Part shown: positions 34,553-44,215 of the stretch, piece by piece | How positions within the stretch are numbered: position 1 is the first letter of the stretch | Layout: every line of letters starts with the position of its first letter | From: Natrialba swarupiae | GTDB lineage: Archaea; Halobacteriota; Halobacteria; Halobacteriales; Natrialbaceae | DNA: 64,000 nucleotides | Direction of reading: 5' to 3' | Assembly: GCF_008245225.1 (NCBI RefSeq) | Contig: NZ_VTAW01000001.1 | Location: forward strand, 1 to 64,000 | Notes under the pieces: generated by a model | Database searches by the model: none | What the model was told of the DNA's origin: nothing | Seen by the model: only the letters and a program-made list of their open reading frames with translations | Translations under genes and position numbers: made by a program

Positions 34553-35296
34553 ATGAATCGACGGCAGTATCTCGTCGCGGGAACGGCCGCTGCCGTGACG
34601 GCCGTCGCCGGCTGTCTCGGCGGGAACGGGAGTTCCGACGGCTACGGCCCGGAACCGGACGACACCCCCGAGGAGCGATCGATCGACACCGACGCCTACG
34701 AGACGAAGTCGTTTGGCGGGATCGACGTTCCGCTCGCACCGCTCGAGGACGTCCACTACTGGTATCAGCGCCAGGAGGCGCGTATAGTCGACACTCGCGG
34801 GCGCGACCAACACGACGCGGTTCGGATCACCGGCTCGGTCCTGAGCAGTGCCCCGGACGGCGTCTCGAACGACCCGGTCGCGACCTGGCCCGAGGAAGAT
34901 CGGATCGTCACCTACTGCGTCTGCCCGCATACGCTCGCCGGCCAGCGAGCGGCGACGCTGATCGCCAACGACTACGAGAACGTCTACGCGCTCGACGACG
35001 GACTCCAGGCCTGGATCGAACACCAGTATCCGATCGAGGGAACCGAGGCGAGCCAGAGTCTCGCCTCGTACGACGTTCGCGGTGTCTCCGACCCACAACA
35101 CGCCGGCGAGTTCGTCACCGTTCGGACGGTCGACGGCGACCAGAGCGAGGTCAGTGCCGTCGAAGACGACGGGAGCTACGAACTGACGCTTTACTTCACC
35201 GACGTCGACGACGGCTCCCTCCTCGAGGTCGAGACGCCGGGCTACACCCGTGAGTTGACCCTCGAGGAGGCGACGAGCGACGTCGTCACGGCCTAA
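34553..35296 (+). CDS. Rhodanese-like Tat lipoprotein
   Basis: The product has 247 residues from ATG 34553 (MNRRQYLVAGTAAAV), with an RR leader and lipobox AVAGC. A rhodanese domain spans about 60-170: ARIVDTRGRDQHDAVRITGS leads to the active-site loop TYCVCPHTLAGQRA, where the first Cys is the likely persulfide carrier, and then LDDGLQAWIEH. The C-terminal 75 residues look like a small beta domain. It is probably anchored outside the membrane; sulfur or redox substrate unknown. It starts 130 bases after the tRNA-Gln gene. Confidence 0.85.
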   Translation: MNRRQYLVAGTAAAVTAVAGCLGGNGSSDGYGPEPDDTPEERSIDTDAYETKSFGGIDVPLAPLEDVHYWYQRQEARIVDTRGRDQHDAVRITGSVLSSAPDGVSNDPVATWPEEDRIVTYCVCPHTLAGQRAATLIANDYENVYALDDGLQAWIEHQYPIEGTEASQSLASYDVRGVSDPQHAGEFVTVRTVDGDQSEVSAVEDDGSYELTLYFTDVDDGSLLEVETPGYTRELTLEEATSDVVTA

Positions 35297-35329
35297 GCCG
35301 TTCGCGGTCCGCGATCGTCACACCGTCGA

Positions 35330-36685
35330 TCAGCGCCGGTCGTAGACGCCCTCGCGCTCGAGTTCGCCGCGCTCTCGAAGGACCGACGGCGTCCGACAGA
35401 TTCCCGGTGCGCCGGTCACCTGGGGGACCGTACAGTTGTTACAGCTCTCACAGAGCGCTCGCTCGTCGGATTCGACGGCGTCGGATCCGTTGTGCTCGAG
35501 CAGTCGCGCGCCGAGTCGCGGTTCGGCGTAGAACGGACGGGCCATGCCGACCATGTCGCAGGCGGCTGTTGCCGTGGTATCGCCGCCGGAGCCGAGCAGC
35601 CGGTCCATCTCGCCACGTTCGCGAATCCCGCCTTCCGCGAGGACGGGGATCGACACCTGCTCGCGGACCCGCCGGCAGAACGACTCGTTCCACGCCGGTT
35701 CGGTGTCGTAGACGACCGACTCGAGGCGGTTGCCGAACGCGACGAGCTTGCGCCGACCGGAGCCGCCGAACGCCGCGTCGTACTCCCGGCGGAGCGCCTC
35801 GTTCGTCCAGGCGCGCTCGGGATACTCCCCGCGGACGATGCTCATGTCCCAGACGACCGAGGTACGGACGGGAACGACCGCGTCGTAGCCGATCCGCTCG
35901 AGTCGCCGGGCGATTTCGACGCCGTCGGCGAGCGAGAGCGTCCGGCGAACGATCGGCGACGGCGGTGACGGCGTTTCGGCCGGCACCTTGGTCATCAGGG
36001 GGACGTCGCCGGCCCGATCCCTGATCTCGTCGTGGACGAGCGCGAGGAACTCGAGGCGGGCCTCGGGCGAGCCGCCGAACTCGTCGTCTCGACGGTTGTA
36101 AAACGGCGAGAGAAACTGCTGGACGATTCCCATGTTCGCCCCGGAGAGATGGATGCCGTCGTAACCCGCGTCAACGGCGTACGCGGCCGAGCGGCCGAAC
36201 TCCGCCGCGAGGTCGTACACTTCGTCGGTCGAGAGGACGTGGGGATCGTACGAGAGAAATCCCAGACGGTCGAACAGCCGCAACTGCCACGGCAGTTCCG
36301 AGACGGCGAGTTGCTCGAGGTCCGGATGCCCCCGGCGGTACTCGGCGTGCCAGGTTTCCATGCTCCGCAGGCCGCCGTGTTCGAGTTGCAGGAAGATGCG
36401 GCTTCCGTGGTCGTGAATCCGATCGGTGAGCCGCGACAGTCGCGAGACGAACGACGGATCGTGGACGCGGGTCATTCCCGGCGCCGCACAGCCGCCCTCG
36501 GCACTGACGATCGTCGCCCCCTGACAGAGGAGTCCGACGCCCGACTCCGCGGCGGGCTCGAGGTCCTCGATCAGCGTCTCGACGGCGTCGGGACCGTTGC
36601 CCGCACACTCGAGCACCGGCGCTCGATAGAGTCGGTTGGCTATCCGAACGCCACCGATCTCGATCGGTTCCTCGAGCGTGGCCAT
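35330..36685 (-). CDS. NADH:flavin oxidoreductase, old-yellow-enzyme family
   Basis: The product has 451 residues from the ATG at 36685. It is an FMN-dependent TIM barrel: LYRAPVLECAGN at the start, GLLCQGATIV, FLQLEHGG, GYDGIHLSGANMGIVQQFLSPFYNRRDDEFGGS, and VLAEGGIRERGEMDRLL near the phosphate site. After the barrel, CESCNNC plus a later Cys (APGIC) resembles the [4Fe-4S] loop of the 2,4-dienoyl-CoA reductase type, but the C-terminal FAD/NAD domains of that type are absent. The reaction is unknown; ene reduction is the usual one. Confidence 0.85.
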   Translation of the reverse strand: MATLEEPIEIGGVRIANRLYRAPVLECAGNGPDAVETLIEDLEPAAESGVGLLCQGATIVSAEGGCAAPGMTRVHDPSFVSRLSRLTDRIHDHGSRIFLQLEHGGLRSMETWHAEYRRGHPDLEQLAVSELPWQLRLFDRLGFLSYDPHVLSTDEVYDLAAEFGRSAAYAVDAGYDGIHLSGANMGIVQQFLSPFYNRRDDEFGGSPEARLEFLALVHDEIRDRAGDVPLMTKVPAETPSPPSPIVRRTLSLADGVEIARRLERIGYDAVVPVRTSVVWDMSIVRGEYPERAWTNEALRREYDAAFGGSGRRKLVAFGNRLESVVYDTEPAWNESFCRRVREQVSIPVLAEGGIRERGEMDRLLGSGGDTTATAACDMVGMARPFYAEPRLGARLLEHNGSDAVESDERALCESCNNCTVPQVTGAPGICRTPSVLRERGELEREGVYDRR

Positions 36686-36798
36686 ACTCGGGCTATCACG
36701 GGAGCGCACAAGAGCGTGCCGTCCGTCGGAGAGTTGCGGCGTCGGCTGGCAGTCGTAGTGCCCGTACACCTTTCCGACGGCCGATCGTTCGAACGATC

Positions 36799-37080
36799 AT
36801 GGCTCCGATTACGCGACTCGTCCTCGACGTCCTGAAACCACACGACCCCAGCGTCGTTCCCTTCGTCTCGCAGCTGGGGGATCTGGAGGAGATCGACGCC
36901 GTTACCGCGACGGTTATCGAGGTCGACGAGAACGTCAAGACGCTCCGCGTGACGATCGAGGGTGGAAACCTCGAGGTAGATGCGATCCGCGCCGAGATCG
37001 GGGACCTGAGCGCGTCGGTCCACTCGATCGATCAGGTGGCCTGTGGTTCCCGAACCGTCGACGATCCATGGCTCGGCTGA
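36799..37080 (+). CDS. DUF211 family protein
   Basis: The product has 93 residues, the usual length for this archaeal family (MAPITRLVLDVLKPHDPSVVPF, then VTATVIEVDENVKTLRVTIEG). DUF211 proteins have a ferredoxin-like fold and form oligomers; their role is not established. The start of the VIT1-like transporter gene lies inside this gene (13-base overlap), so the two are translated together. That points to a regulatory or metal-related partner role. Confidence 0.85.
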   Translation: MAPITRLVLDVLKPHDPSVVPFVSQLGDLEEIDAVTATVIEVDENVKTLRVTIEGGNLEVDAIRAEIGDLSASVHSIDQVACGSRTVDDPWLG

Positions 37081-37664
37081 CGATGGGATCTCGAGTTGCC
37101 CGGCTTCGACGCGTTCTCGGAAAGGAGGACGTTCGATCGATCTCGCGTCGGTACTTCATCGCCAACGGGTTCGACGGCACGCTCACGAGCATCGGCGTCG
37201 TCGTCGGCGCGTATCTCTCGGGTATCGGCGACGGATTCACCGTCATCGCGATCGGTCTCGGCGCAGCAGTTGGCCTCGGCACGTCGGGCGTCTGGAGCGT
37301 CTGGGAGATCGAACGCGCCGAGGCGCTCGCCCAGCGCCAGCGGATCGAGCGCGCGATGCTCACCGAACTCGAGGATACGCGCGTTCAGCGCGAACACCGT
37401 GCCGCTCAGATCGTCCACGCCGTCGCGAGCGCGTCCGGGCCGTTGCTGGCGTTTACACTCACGCTCGTCCCGCTCGCACTCGAGGGTACTCTCTTTACGA
37501 TGTTTCAGGCGGTGCTTGCCTCGATCGTCGTCGGCGTTCTGGTGTTGTCCGTCTTCGGCATCTATCTCGCCTCGATTTCCCGTCAGCGGTGGTACGTCGC
37601 GGCGATCAGAATGGGGCTCGCCGGAATCGTCGTGGCGGGAATCAACGTGCTCCTGCCCGGATGA
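37068..37664 (+). CDS. VIT1/CCC1-type transporter
   Basis: The product has 198 residues with about five membrane helices. RRYFIANGFDGTLTSIGVVVGAYLSG matches the first helix of the VIT1/CCC1 family, which exports Fe(II) or Mn(II), and the central charged stretch (WEIERAEALAQRQRIERAML) corresponds to the cytoplasmic metal-binding region. The ATG at 37068 overlaps the DUF211 gene by 13 bases. Metal choice cannot be read from the sequence. Confidence 0.8.
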   Translation: MARLTMGSRVARLRRVLGKEDVRSISRRYFIANGFDGTLTSIGVVVGAYLSGIGDGFTVIAIGLGAAVGLGTSGVWSVWEIERAEALAQRQRIERAMLTELEDTRVQREHRAAQIVHAVASASGPLLAFTLTLVPLALEGTLFTMFQAVLASIVVGVLVLSVFGIYLASISRQRWYVAAIRMGLAGIVVAGINVLLPG

Positions 37665-37709
37665 CGTTCGGTCGACGTCTCGCTGGAGTCCGATTGTCGC
37701 GGTCGGTAC

Positions 37710-38927
37710 TCACGGGAACGATGTCAGCGTCTCGTCGTCCTCGACACCGTCGACGCGTTCGTCGCTATCGTCTACATCGTCGTCGACGTGTTCGTCCCTG
37801 TCGTCTCCACGATCGTCGGTTTCCTCGAGCAGGCCGTTTTCCTCACTCGAACCGACGACGACGCCGTGGTCCGCGAGTTCGCTGTCGTCGGGCGTCGCCC
37901 ACGGCGCGAACGTACAGCCCTCCGACTCGAGATCCGACTCCTGGTCGACGAAAATTGCCGTCGTCATCTCGTACTCACACTCGATCGCATCGCCTTCGGG
38001 TGGGACGGTCACCGTTTCGTCGTTGATCTGCATCGCCAGTTGGGCGCGCATCTCCGCGTCCGTGACCTCCTCGTTGTCGACGTGAGTCGCGAACCACTCG
38101 ACGACATCGTCGTTGTCGAGTGTCACGACGAACGTGATCTCGCGGCTCTCACCGGGCGGAATGTGCGTATCCGACGTCCCGCCGACGACGTCGACGTCGT
38201 GGGCGTCCCACTCCGCGACGGGCCGATCGTTGAACACCATCTCGCCGGTGAACACGGGCGTCGCGAGCGGGTACGCGTTCGGGTTATGGACGTCGAACGT
38301 GAGGTGGATCTCCGTTCGTTCCTCGTCGACGTCACCCCACGCCGCGTCGGTATCTTCGATCTCGACGCGGGGCTCGAGGGCCGCCTCCGAGAGATCGGAC
38401 GCGCCCGGCGACAGCGAGTGTTCGCCCTCCATCTCCGCGAGTGACTCGGCGATCATCGACTCGAGTTCGGTCTCGATCTCGTCCTCGTGGGCGTGTGATG
38501 GCGACCCCGAGAGCGGTCCGACGTCGGCGTGGACGGTCACGTCGGCTCCTACGTCGCTCACCTCGCCACTCTCGATGTGCGTCGCCCACCACACGGGAAG
38601 CTGGTGGTATCGGAGGTCGGTCCGTAGCTCCGTCGTCGAGTTCCCCGATGGCACGGTGACGTCGGTCGCCTCCCCGTCGGCGAGTGAGACGCCGTTCATC
38701 GCGAGCGCGTACTCGACGTGTATGTCGTCGATCTCGAGACCGGGATTCGGGTTGTCGACCCAGACGGTCGTGAGCACCTCGATGCGCTCGTCGTCGACCT
38801 CGCCCCAGGCGTTGTCCTCGAGGCCGGCATCGGGAATTCCGAGCACCCCCGTGACGAACAGCCCGCCGAGGACGACGACAAAACAGACGACGACTACACC
38901 GCCAACTGTCGCCACCTTCTTCAGCAT
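37710..38927 (-). CDS. Membrane-anchored double LEA2/WHy protein
   Basis: The product has 405 residues. A single N-terminal helix (TVGGVVVVCFVVVLGGLFVTG) anchors it. Two LEA type-2 (WHy) domains follow, at about 38-135 (VWVDNPNPGLEIDDIHVEYALAMNGV) and about 190-300 (FDVHNPNAYPLATPVFTGEMVFND). Such domains are linked to desiccation and osmotic stress. The last 60 residues are an acidic Asp/Glu/Arg tail. The promoter CTATATTGGA (38951-38960) fits a leaderless start. Confidence 0.85.
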   Translation of the reverse strand: MLKKVATVGGVVVVCFVVVLGGLFVTGVLGIPDAGLEDNAWGEVDDERIEVLTTVWVDNPNPGLEIDDIHVEYALAMNGVSLADGEATDVTVPSGNSTTELRTDLRYHQLPVWWATHIESGEVSDVGADVTVHADVGPLSGSPSHAHEDEIETELESMIAESLAEMEGEHSLSPGASDLSEAALEPRVEIEDTDAAWGDVDEERTEIHLTFDVHNPNAYPLATPVFTGEMVFNDRPVAEWDAHDVDVVGGTSDTHIPPGESREITFVVTLDNDDVVEWFATHVDNEEVTDAEMRAQLAMQINDETVTVPPEGDAIECEYEMTTAIFVDQESDLESEGCTFAPWATPDDSELADHGVVVGSSEENGLLEETDDRGDDRDEHVDDDVDDSDERVDGVEDDETLTSFP

Positions 38928-39060
38928 ACGTCACCATCCATGGACCGAATTCCAATATAGATGAGTGGTTCAGTACGTGTCGCTACACCATCTAATTCCG
39001 ACCAAGCAGTGCTGTTGAGGGTGAAACAGGAGTTCCGTTTCGTTTCGTTTATCAACTAAA

Positions 39061-39621
39061 TTATTTTTCTACCTCGAGCAACGTGACCCGTTCGTGAACC
39101 AGCATCGGGAGCGAGGCGTCGGTCGCCTCGCGCTCCGCATCGGTGACGTCGAAGAACGCACACAGCCGACTCTCGTCGCGGTCGTCGAGTGTTCGCTCGG
39201 TGGCGACGACTGCCTCGAGATCGCGGACCGCCTCGAGCGCACGGGCCTCGGCATCCGCTCGATCTGCGCTCGCTCGGTCGGTGATTTCCCCGTGGCGTTC
39301 GTCGGGTTCGACCGGGAGCGCGTCGATCAGCACGACTGCCGGATTCACTCCCTCGCTGACGCCCATCTCGAGGGCCCGGTCGATCTGTCGGCGACCGGCG
39401 GCGTACAACAGGATCTCGACGGCGCGGTCCCGGGCGACGTTTTCGCCGCGATCGATCGACCTGTCTGCTAGCTCCACCGCCCGCTCGAGGTGACGCCGGT
39501 CCGCGACGTAGCGGGCGTCGAACGCCTGGATCGTCACGTCGAACCGGTCGCCCAGTTCGGCGAGGTCGGCGACGAACGGGTCGAGGTCGTCGATCGCGAG
39601 GCAACACTCGAGCAGTTTCAT
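39061..39621 (-). CDS. cgi121: KEOPS complex subunit Cgi121
   Basis: The product has 186 residues from the ATG at 39621 (MKLLECCLAIDDLDPFVADL). Cgi121 belongs to the KEOPS complex, which makes t6A in tRNA together with Kae1, Bud32 and Pcc1, and binds the tRNA 3' end. The family pattern includes QAFDARYVADRRHLERAVELA, ARDRAVEILLYAAGRRQIDRALEMG and NPAVVLIDALP. It is 28 bases downstream of hel308 on the same strand, a neighbourhood seen in other euryarchaea. Confidence 0.9.
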   Translation of the reverse strand: MKLLECCLAIDDLDPFVADLAELGDRFDVTIQAFDARYVADRRHLERAVELADRSIDRGENVARDRAVEILLYAAGRRQIDRALEMGVSEGVNPAVVLIDALPVEPDERHGEITDRASADRADAEARALEAVRDLEAVVATERTLDDRDESRLCAFFDVTDAEREATDASLPMLVHERVTLLEVEK

Positions 39622-39649
39622 CGGTACACACCTCCCGTGAGTCGCGCCA

Positions 39650-42013
39650 TCAGAAATCACCCAGGCTCGACTGGCTCTCGTCGGCTCGCTCGTCCGTCGA
39701 CGTCTCGCCGGATTCGGTGGGTGTATCGCGGCCGCCACTCGAGTCCAGTATCGTTCCGTTCCCGGGATCGGCTGGCTCGACGCCGTCCATCGTGGGGTCC
39801 TCTCGGCCCGCGTTCTCGAGGATCGTTTCGGCGGTCTTTTTCCCCTTCAAGACCGCGAGGACGACGCCCTTGTCGGCGGTCCGCAGGTCGGCGGGCTCCT
39901 CGATGCCAGCCTCGTAGAGCCGGCGGGCGCGCTTGCGGCCGACGCCGCCAACCGAGACGAGTTCGAGCAACTCCTCGCCGACGCCGTGTTCGACGCGGGC
40001 GCGGGCCTCCCGCACCGCGACGGTCCACTCGCTGTCGACCTCGCGGGCGAGTGACTCGGCGGCCCCGAGCAACCACTCGGCGGTGTCGACTTTCCCCCGG
40101 AGGTCGCCGGGACCGATTTTGTACCGCTCCGTGATCGTCTCCTCGTCGGTCTCCTCGGCCCAGTCCTCGAGCAGTTTGCCGGTTTTGAGGGCGGCGAGCC
40201 AGTCCTCGAAGCGGTTCTCTTCGAACTCGCTGGGGGCGTCGCCGAGCAGCTCTCGCTCGCGTTCGTAGTAGAGTTCGCCGAATGTCTCGTCCTCACCGGA
40301 TCGGAGGTAGAGTTCGTACATATCGGGGGTGCGCGAGACGAGCTGGTAGAGCCCCAATGCGGTCGGACGCTCCTTGGCACCCTCGAGCCCGTGGACGATC
40401 TCGGCGGCGCTCATCGGATCGAGGTAGAGCCTGGAGACGGTGTGGCCGAGGCTCGTCGCCTCGAGTTCCTCCTCCCGGCTCGCTTGCTCGGCGAGGTCGG
40501 CGGCAGAGGTGAACGCGCCGTCCGCGTCGTCGTCGGCCCCACTGCGGCCGCCCGAGCGCTCGATGAAGTCGTTGCGCTCGAGATAGGAGAGGACGTCGTC
40601 GGTGACGGACTCGAGGCGACCCGCCTCGGTCGACTGGCTCGCATAGAGGGTGGCCTCGAGAAACTCGAGCAGCCCCGAGCGGGTGCGGGCAAAGCCCGAA
40701 GCGATGGTAGCGAGGGCGTGTGTTCGCAGGGCGGGTTCGGCGGCGAGCTTCGAGCGGACGTCCTCGGGTTCGGCCCAGACGTAGCGGTCGAACAGCTCCT
40801 CGCTCTCGTCGTGGCTCTTCGCCAGCAACACGGCCTCGCCGTAGGGGTCGAGCCCGGGTCGGCCCGCCCGCCCCATCATCTGGTGGACCTCGAGTACGTC
40901 GAGTGGGGCCATCCCGCCGGCGCTCGGGTCGAACCGTCGCCAGTCGCGGACCACGACGCGGCGAGCGGGCGTGTTGACGCCGGCGGCGAGCGTCGGCGTC
41001 GCCGAGATGACCTTCAGCAGGCGGTCGCGAAAGGCGTCCTCGACCAGGCTCCGCTGGGTCGAGGAGAGCCCGGCGTGGTGAAACGCCGCGCCGCGTTCGA
41101 CGCAGTCGGCGAGATCCTGACTGGTCTCGGTGTCGCTGTCGTCGCGGATCTCCGCGGCGAGGTCGGTCAGCTCCGTCCGCTCCTCGTCGGTGAGTTCGGG
41201 ACTCGAGACGCCGCCCAGTCTGCGGGCCGCGGCCTCGGCGTTTCGTCGGGAGTTGACGAACACGAGCGACGAGCCACCTTCCTCGAGGATGTCGCGGACG
41301 AGTGCGGCCTCCTGTTTCTCCGATCCCTCGATCGGCACCTCGCGGCTCGAGCCGTCGTCGAAGTTGAGCGCGTTGCCGTAGTGGACGCCCGTCCGGAGGT
41401 CGATCGGCCGCCAGTCGGAGTCGACGAGCGCGGCGTCGAGCCAGTCGGCGATCTCGTCTGCGTTGCCGACCGTCGCCGAGAGCGCGACGACCTGGAGGCC
41501 GGGATTCAACTGGCGGAGCTTCGCCAGGGTCACCTCGAGCGTCGGTCCGCGGTTGCGGTCGTCGATGAGGTGGACCTCGTCGCTGACGACGCAGGTGAGA
41601 TCCGAGAGCCAGTCGGCGCCGTTTCGCACGAGCGAGTCGACTTTCTCGCTGGTCGCGACGATCAGATCCTTGGTGGCGAGCCACTCGCTAGTCGACTCGT
41701 AGTTGCCGGTGGCGACGCCCGTCGTGACGCCGAAATCCTCGTAGGCGTCGAACTCGGCCTTTTTTTCGCTGGCCAGGGCGCGCAGCGGGACGATGTATAG
41801 TGCCTTCCCGCCGCGTTCGATCGCCGACAGCATCGCCAGGGCGGCGATCATCGTCTTGCCGCTTGCGGTCGGCACCGCGGCGACCAGGTTCTCGCCGTCG
41901 GTCGCGCCAGCTTCGACGGCCTCGGCCTGGGGCGGGTAGAGCTCCTCGATGCCCTCCTGGCGAACGTGCTGGATGGCACCGGGCGGGAGCCCCGACAGCT
42001 CCTCGACGTTCAT
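39650..42013 (-). CDS. hel308: ATP-dependent DNA helicase Hel308
   Basis: The product has 787 residues from the ATG at 42013. Hel308 is a 3'-5' helicase that works on stalled forks and recombination intermediates. Motif I is [10 protein letters not shown] (K53), motif II DEVH (145-148), motif III SATVGN, motif [12 protein letters not shown]. The C-terminal part contains the winged-helix and ratchet domains, and a helix-hairpin-helix ([23 protein letters not shown] near 700). The last 45 residues are Ser/Glu-rich and poorly conserved. It is probably co-transcribed with cgi121. Confidence 0.95.
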   Translation of the reverse strand: MNVEELSGLPPGAIQHVRQEGIEELYPPQAEAVEAGATDGENLVAAVPTASGKTMIAALAMLSAIERGGKALYIVPLRALASEKKAEFDAYEDFGVTTGVATGNYESTSEWLATKDLIVATSEKVDSLVRNGADWLSDLTCVVSDEVHLIDDRNRGPTLEVTLAKLRQLNPGLQVVALSATVGNADEIADWLDAALVDSDWRPIDLRTGVHYGNALNFDDGSSREVPIEGSEKQEAALVRDILEEGGSSLVFVNSRRNAEAAARRLGGVSSPELTDEERTELTDLAAEIRDDSDTETSQDLADCVERGAAFHHAGLSSTQRSLVEDAFRDRLLKVISATPTLAAGVNTPARRVVVRDWRRFDPSAGGMAPLDVLEVHQMMGRAGRPGLDPYGEAVLLAKSHDESEELFDRYVWAEPEDVRSKLAAEPALRTHALATIASGFARTRSGLLEFLEATLYASQSTEAGRLESVTDDVLSYLERNDFIERSGGRSGADDDADGAFTSAADLAEQASREEELEATSLGHTVSRLYLDPMSAAEIVHGLEGAKERPTALGLYQLVSRTPDMYELYLRSGEDETFGELYYERERELLGDAPSEFEENRFEDWLAALKTGKLLEDWAEETDEETITERYKIGPGDLRGKVDTAEWLLGAAESLAREVDSEWTVAVREARARVEHGVGEELLELVSVGGVGRKRARRLYEAGIEEPADLRTADKGVVLAVLKGKKTAETILENAGREDPTMDGVEPADPGNGTILDSSGGRDTPTESGETSTDERADESQSSLGDF

Positions 42014-42095
42014 TACCCGTCGTTGGTGCGTCCCGTGGTTTAAACTGTCGTCTCTCACTGGCACACGGTGGGGCTCTCCCCTCGGCGATAGACCG

Positions 42096-42569
42096 ATGCA
42101 CCTGGCGGTCGAACGTCGCCCCGTGACCCCGCCTGATCAGGTTCTCGTCCCGACGCTCGCCCGCCCACGGGAGAGCGAGGCACTCGCGTACGCCCTCGAG
42201 ACGTTTCCCGACGCCGACGTCACCCTGCTGGCCGTCGTCACGCCACTCGGTGCCCCGCTCAGCGAGGGTGGCGTTCTCGAGCGTGACGAGCAACGGACGG
42301 AAGCGGCGCGCGAGCGGGCGGAATCGGTACTCGAGTCGACCGCCGAGTCGATCGACGACCGGGCGGCGATCGATCGAGTTCGCGTCGAGGTCGTGGCGGG
42401 ACGACCTGGAACCGTCGTTCCCCGGTACACCGACGAGGAGGGGGTCGACCACGTCGTCATGTACGGCCACGAGCGGCGTTCGACGGGGTTGACCCGCCGG
42501 TTGCTCGGCCGCGGCGTCGCGGCGACGGTCGTCGAACGAACCGCCAGCCCCGTGACGGTGATCAGATGA
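42096..42569 (+). CDS. Universal stress protein (UspA family)
   Basis: The product has 157 residues from ATG 42096; a GTG at 42123 is an alternative that would begin at [11 protein letters not shown]. The Rossmann-like UspA fold is seen in [35 protein letters not shown]. The C-terminal part shows the nucleotide-binding pattern [37 protein letters not shown], close to the ATP-binding G-2x-G-9x-G(S/T) motif. Its partner is unknown. Confidence 0.85.
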   Translation: MHLAVERRPVTPPDQVLVPTLARPRESEALAYALETFPDADVTLLAVVTPLGAPLSEGGVLERDEQRTEAARERAESVLESTAESIDDRAAIDRVRVEVVAGRPGTVVPRYTDEEGVDHVVMYGHERRSTGLTRRLLGRGVAATVVERTASPVTVIR

Positions 42570-42594
42570 GCCTCGAGCGGGAATCGATCGAACG

Positions 42595-42822
42595 ATGAAG
42601 CCGGTGTACTACTGTCGACGCTGTGGCGAGGAGATCTCACGGCACGCCGAGGAGTGTCCCCACTGCCGGTACAATCCCCAGTCGATCGCCTGGCGGTTCG
42701 GCGTCGGCGCACTCATCTTCGGTACGGCGCTGGCGCTCGTCTCGCCGCCGGTCGGCCTGTTCGGCGTCTTCGTCGGGATCCTCGCTGTCGGCGGGAGCTA
42801 TCTGCTCTCCCCGGCGGGATAG
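42595..42822 (+). CDS. Zinc-ribbon membrane protein
   Basis: The product has 75 residues. An N-terminal zinc ribbon (YYCRRCGEEISRHAEECPHCRYNP, four Cys) is followed by two hydrophobic helices (FGVGALIFGTALALV, LFGVFVGILAVGGSYLL). It lies 25 bases after the UspA gene on the same strand. Zinc ribbon plus two-helix proteins are widespread in haloarchaea and have no defined function. Confidence 0.75.
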   Translation: MKPVYYCRRCGEEISRHAEECPHCRYNPQSIAWRFGVGALIFGTALALVSPPVGLFGVFVGILAVGGSYLLSPAG

Positions 42823-42864
42823 CTCGTCGATTCCGTCGCCATCGTCGTCTCGAGTCGACCGATG

Positions 42865-44073
42865 TCAGCCGCCGAGAGCCGTCGCGAGCAACCGATAGAG
42901 CCCGTAGCCGACGGCGATCGAACTGCCGAGGGTGAGCAGCCAGAAGGTGATCGTGAACGCGATCTTTCGCCGTGAGACGCCCGCCGAGCCTGCGGCCAGT
43001 CCGCCGCCGATGACCCCCGAGAGGATGATGTTGTTGAGCGAGATCGGAATACCGAGGGCGATCGCCAGCTGGGCGATGACGAAGCCGGGGACGAGCGCGG
43101 CGATCGAGCGCCGAACGCCGAGCTGGGCGTACTCCCGCGAGGTGGCCTGCAACAGTCTGGGGGCGCCCATCCAGGCGCCGGCGAGGATACCCGCCGCACC
43201 GAGTGCGAGCAGCGTGATCGCAGGTAGACCGAGTTCCACCCGAAAGAGGTTCTCGAGGGGACCGGTCGCGAGCCCGACCTGCGAACCACCGGAGGAGAAG
43301 GCGACGATGCCGCCGAGGACGAGCAGGAACGACCGGATACCCTCTTCGACGGAGGCGAGAATGCGCGTTCGAACCCAGTAGAACGCGAGCACGCCGAGGA
43401 CGATCGTCACGAGCACGGTTCCGAGGTCGACGTCGGCGACGAGCGTCGGGCCGCCGCCGAACTGCCGAGAGAAGAACCTCGCGATAGTTCCCTGGTCGGC
43501 CGTCGGGTCCGGAATGACGCCCAGTCGGACGTTCGCGACGATGGTGCCGACGACGCCAGCTAACAGCGGGACGCCGACCGACTCGGGAACGTCGTCTCGA
43601 CGCAGGACGACCGCCGTCGTGTAGGCCAATCCGCCGGACATGATCGGAACGAGCAGCCAAAACGTGCCGAGGCGCTGGTAGGTGTCGAACGCCGGGTCGC
43701 CGCCCAGCGAGAGGCCGACGCCGACCATCGCGCCCGTCGTCGCGAACGCAGCGGGGATCGGATACCGCGTGTAGATCCCGACAGCCATGAACGTCGCCGC
43801 CGTCAGCAATCCGGCTGTCGCCGCAAGTGGCGTGATCGCGACGCCGTCGATGAGATCCGCACCGACAGTCTCGGAGATGCTCCCGCCCTGCATAAGCGCT
43901 CCCGCGGCCGCGAGCAGGCCGATTACGAACGCCGCACGCATCGTCGAGATTGCGTTCGCGCCGATCGCTGGCGCAAAGGGCGGTGAGTTGCTGTTCGCAC
44001 CCAGTACCCACGCCATGAACAGGCACGTCACAATTGCGGTCCCCACGAGGACTGCAAACGACAGCGCAACCAT
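42865..44073 (-). CDS. Inorganic phosphate transporter, PiT family
   Basis: The product has 402 residues and about ten membrane helices. The PiT signature is present in both halves: AWVLGANSNSPPFAPAIGANAISTMRAA near the N-terminus and GGIVAFSSGGSQVGLATGPL near 250. PiT permeases carry phosphate, often as a metal-phosphate complex, with protons or sodium. No phoU-like gene is adjacent, although haloarchaea often place one beside pit genes. Confidence 0.9.
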   Translation of the reverse strand: MVALSFAVLVGTAIVTCLFMAWVLGANSNSPPFAPAIGANAISTMRAAFVIGLLAAAGALMQGGSISETVGADLIDGVAITPLAATAGLLTAATFMAVGIYTRYPIPAAFATTGAMVGVGLSLGGDPAFDTYQRLGTFWLLVPIMSGGLAYTTAVVLRRDDVPESVGVPLLAGVVGTIVANVRLGVIPDPTADQGTIARFFSRQFGGGPTLVADVDLGTVLVTIVLGVLAFYWVRTRILASVEEGIRSFLLVLGGIVAFSSGGSQVGLATGPLENLFRVELGLPAITLLALGAAGILAGAWMGAPRLLQATSREYAQLGVRRSIAALVPGFVIAQLAIALGIPISLNNIILSGVIGGGLAAGSAGVSRRKIAFTITFWLLTLGSSIAVGYGLYRLLATALGG

Positions 44074-44215
44074 CTCGTCACCCGATATTCAACGAGGTAT
44101 CGGATAAGCGTTCGTCCGATCTCGAGACGAACCGGAACTGTTAACCTACCATCACCGTCGGCGTCTATCTCGTCGCCGCCGTCGTCTTCGACCGGTGTCT
44201 GACGGCTCGAGGCGT

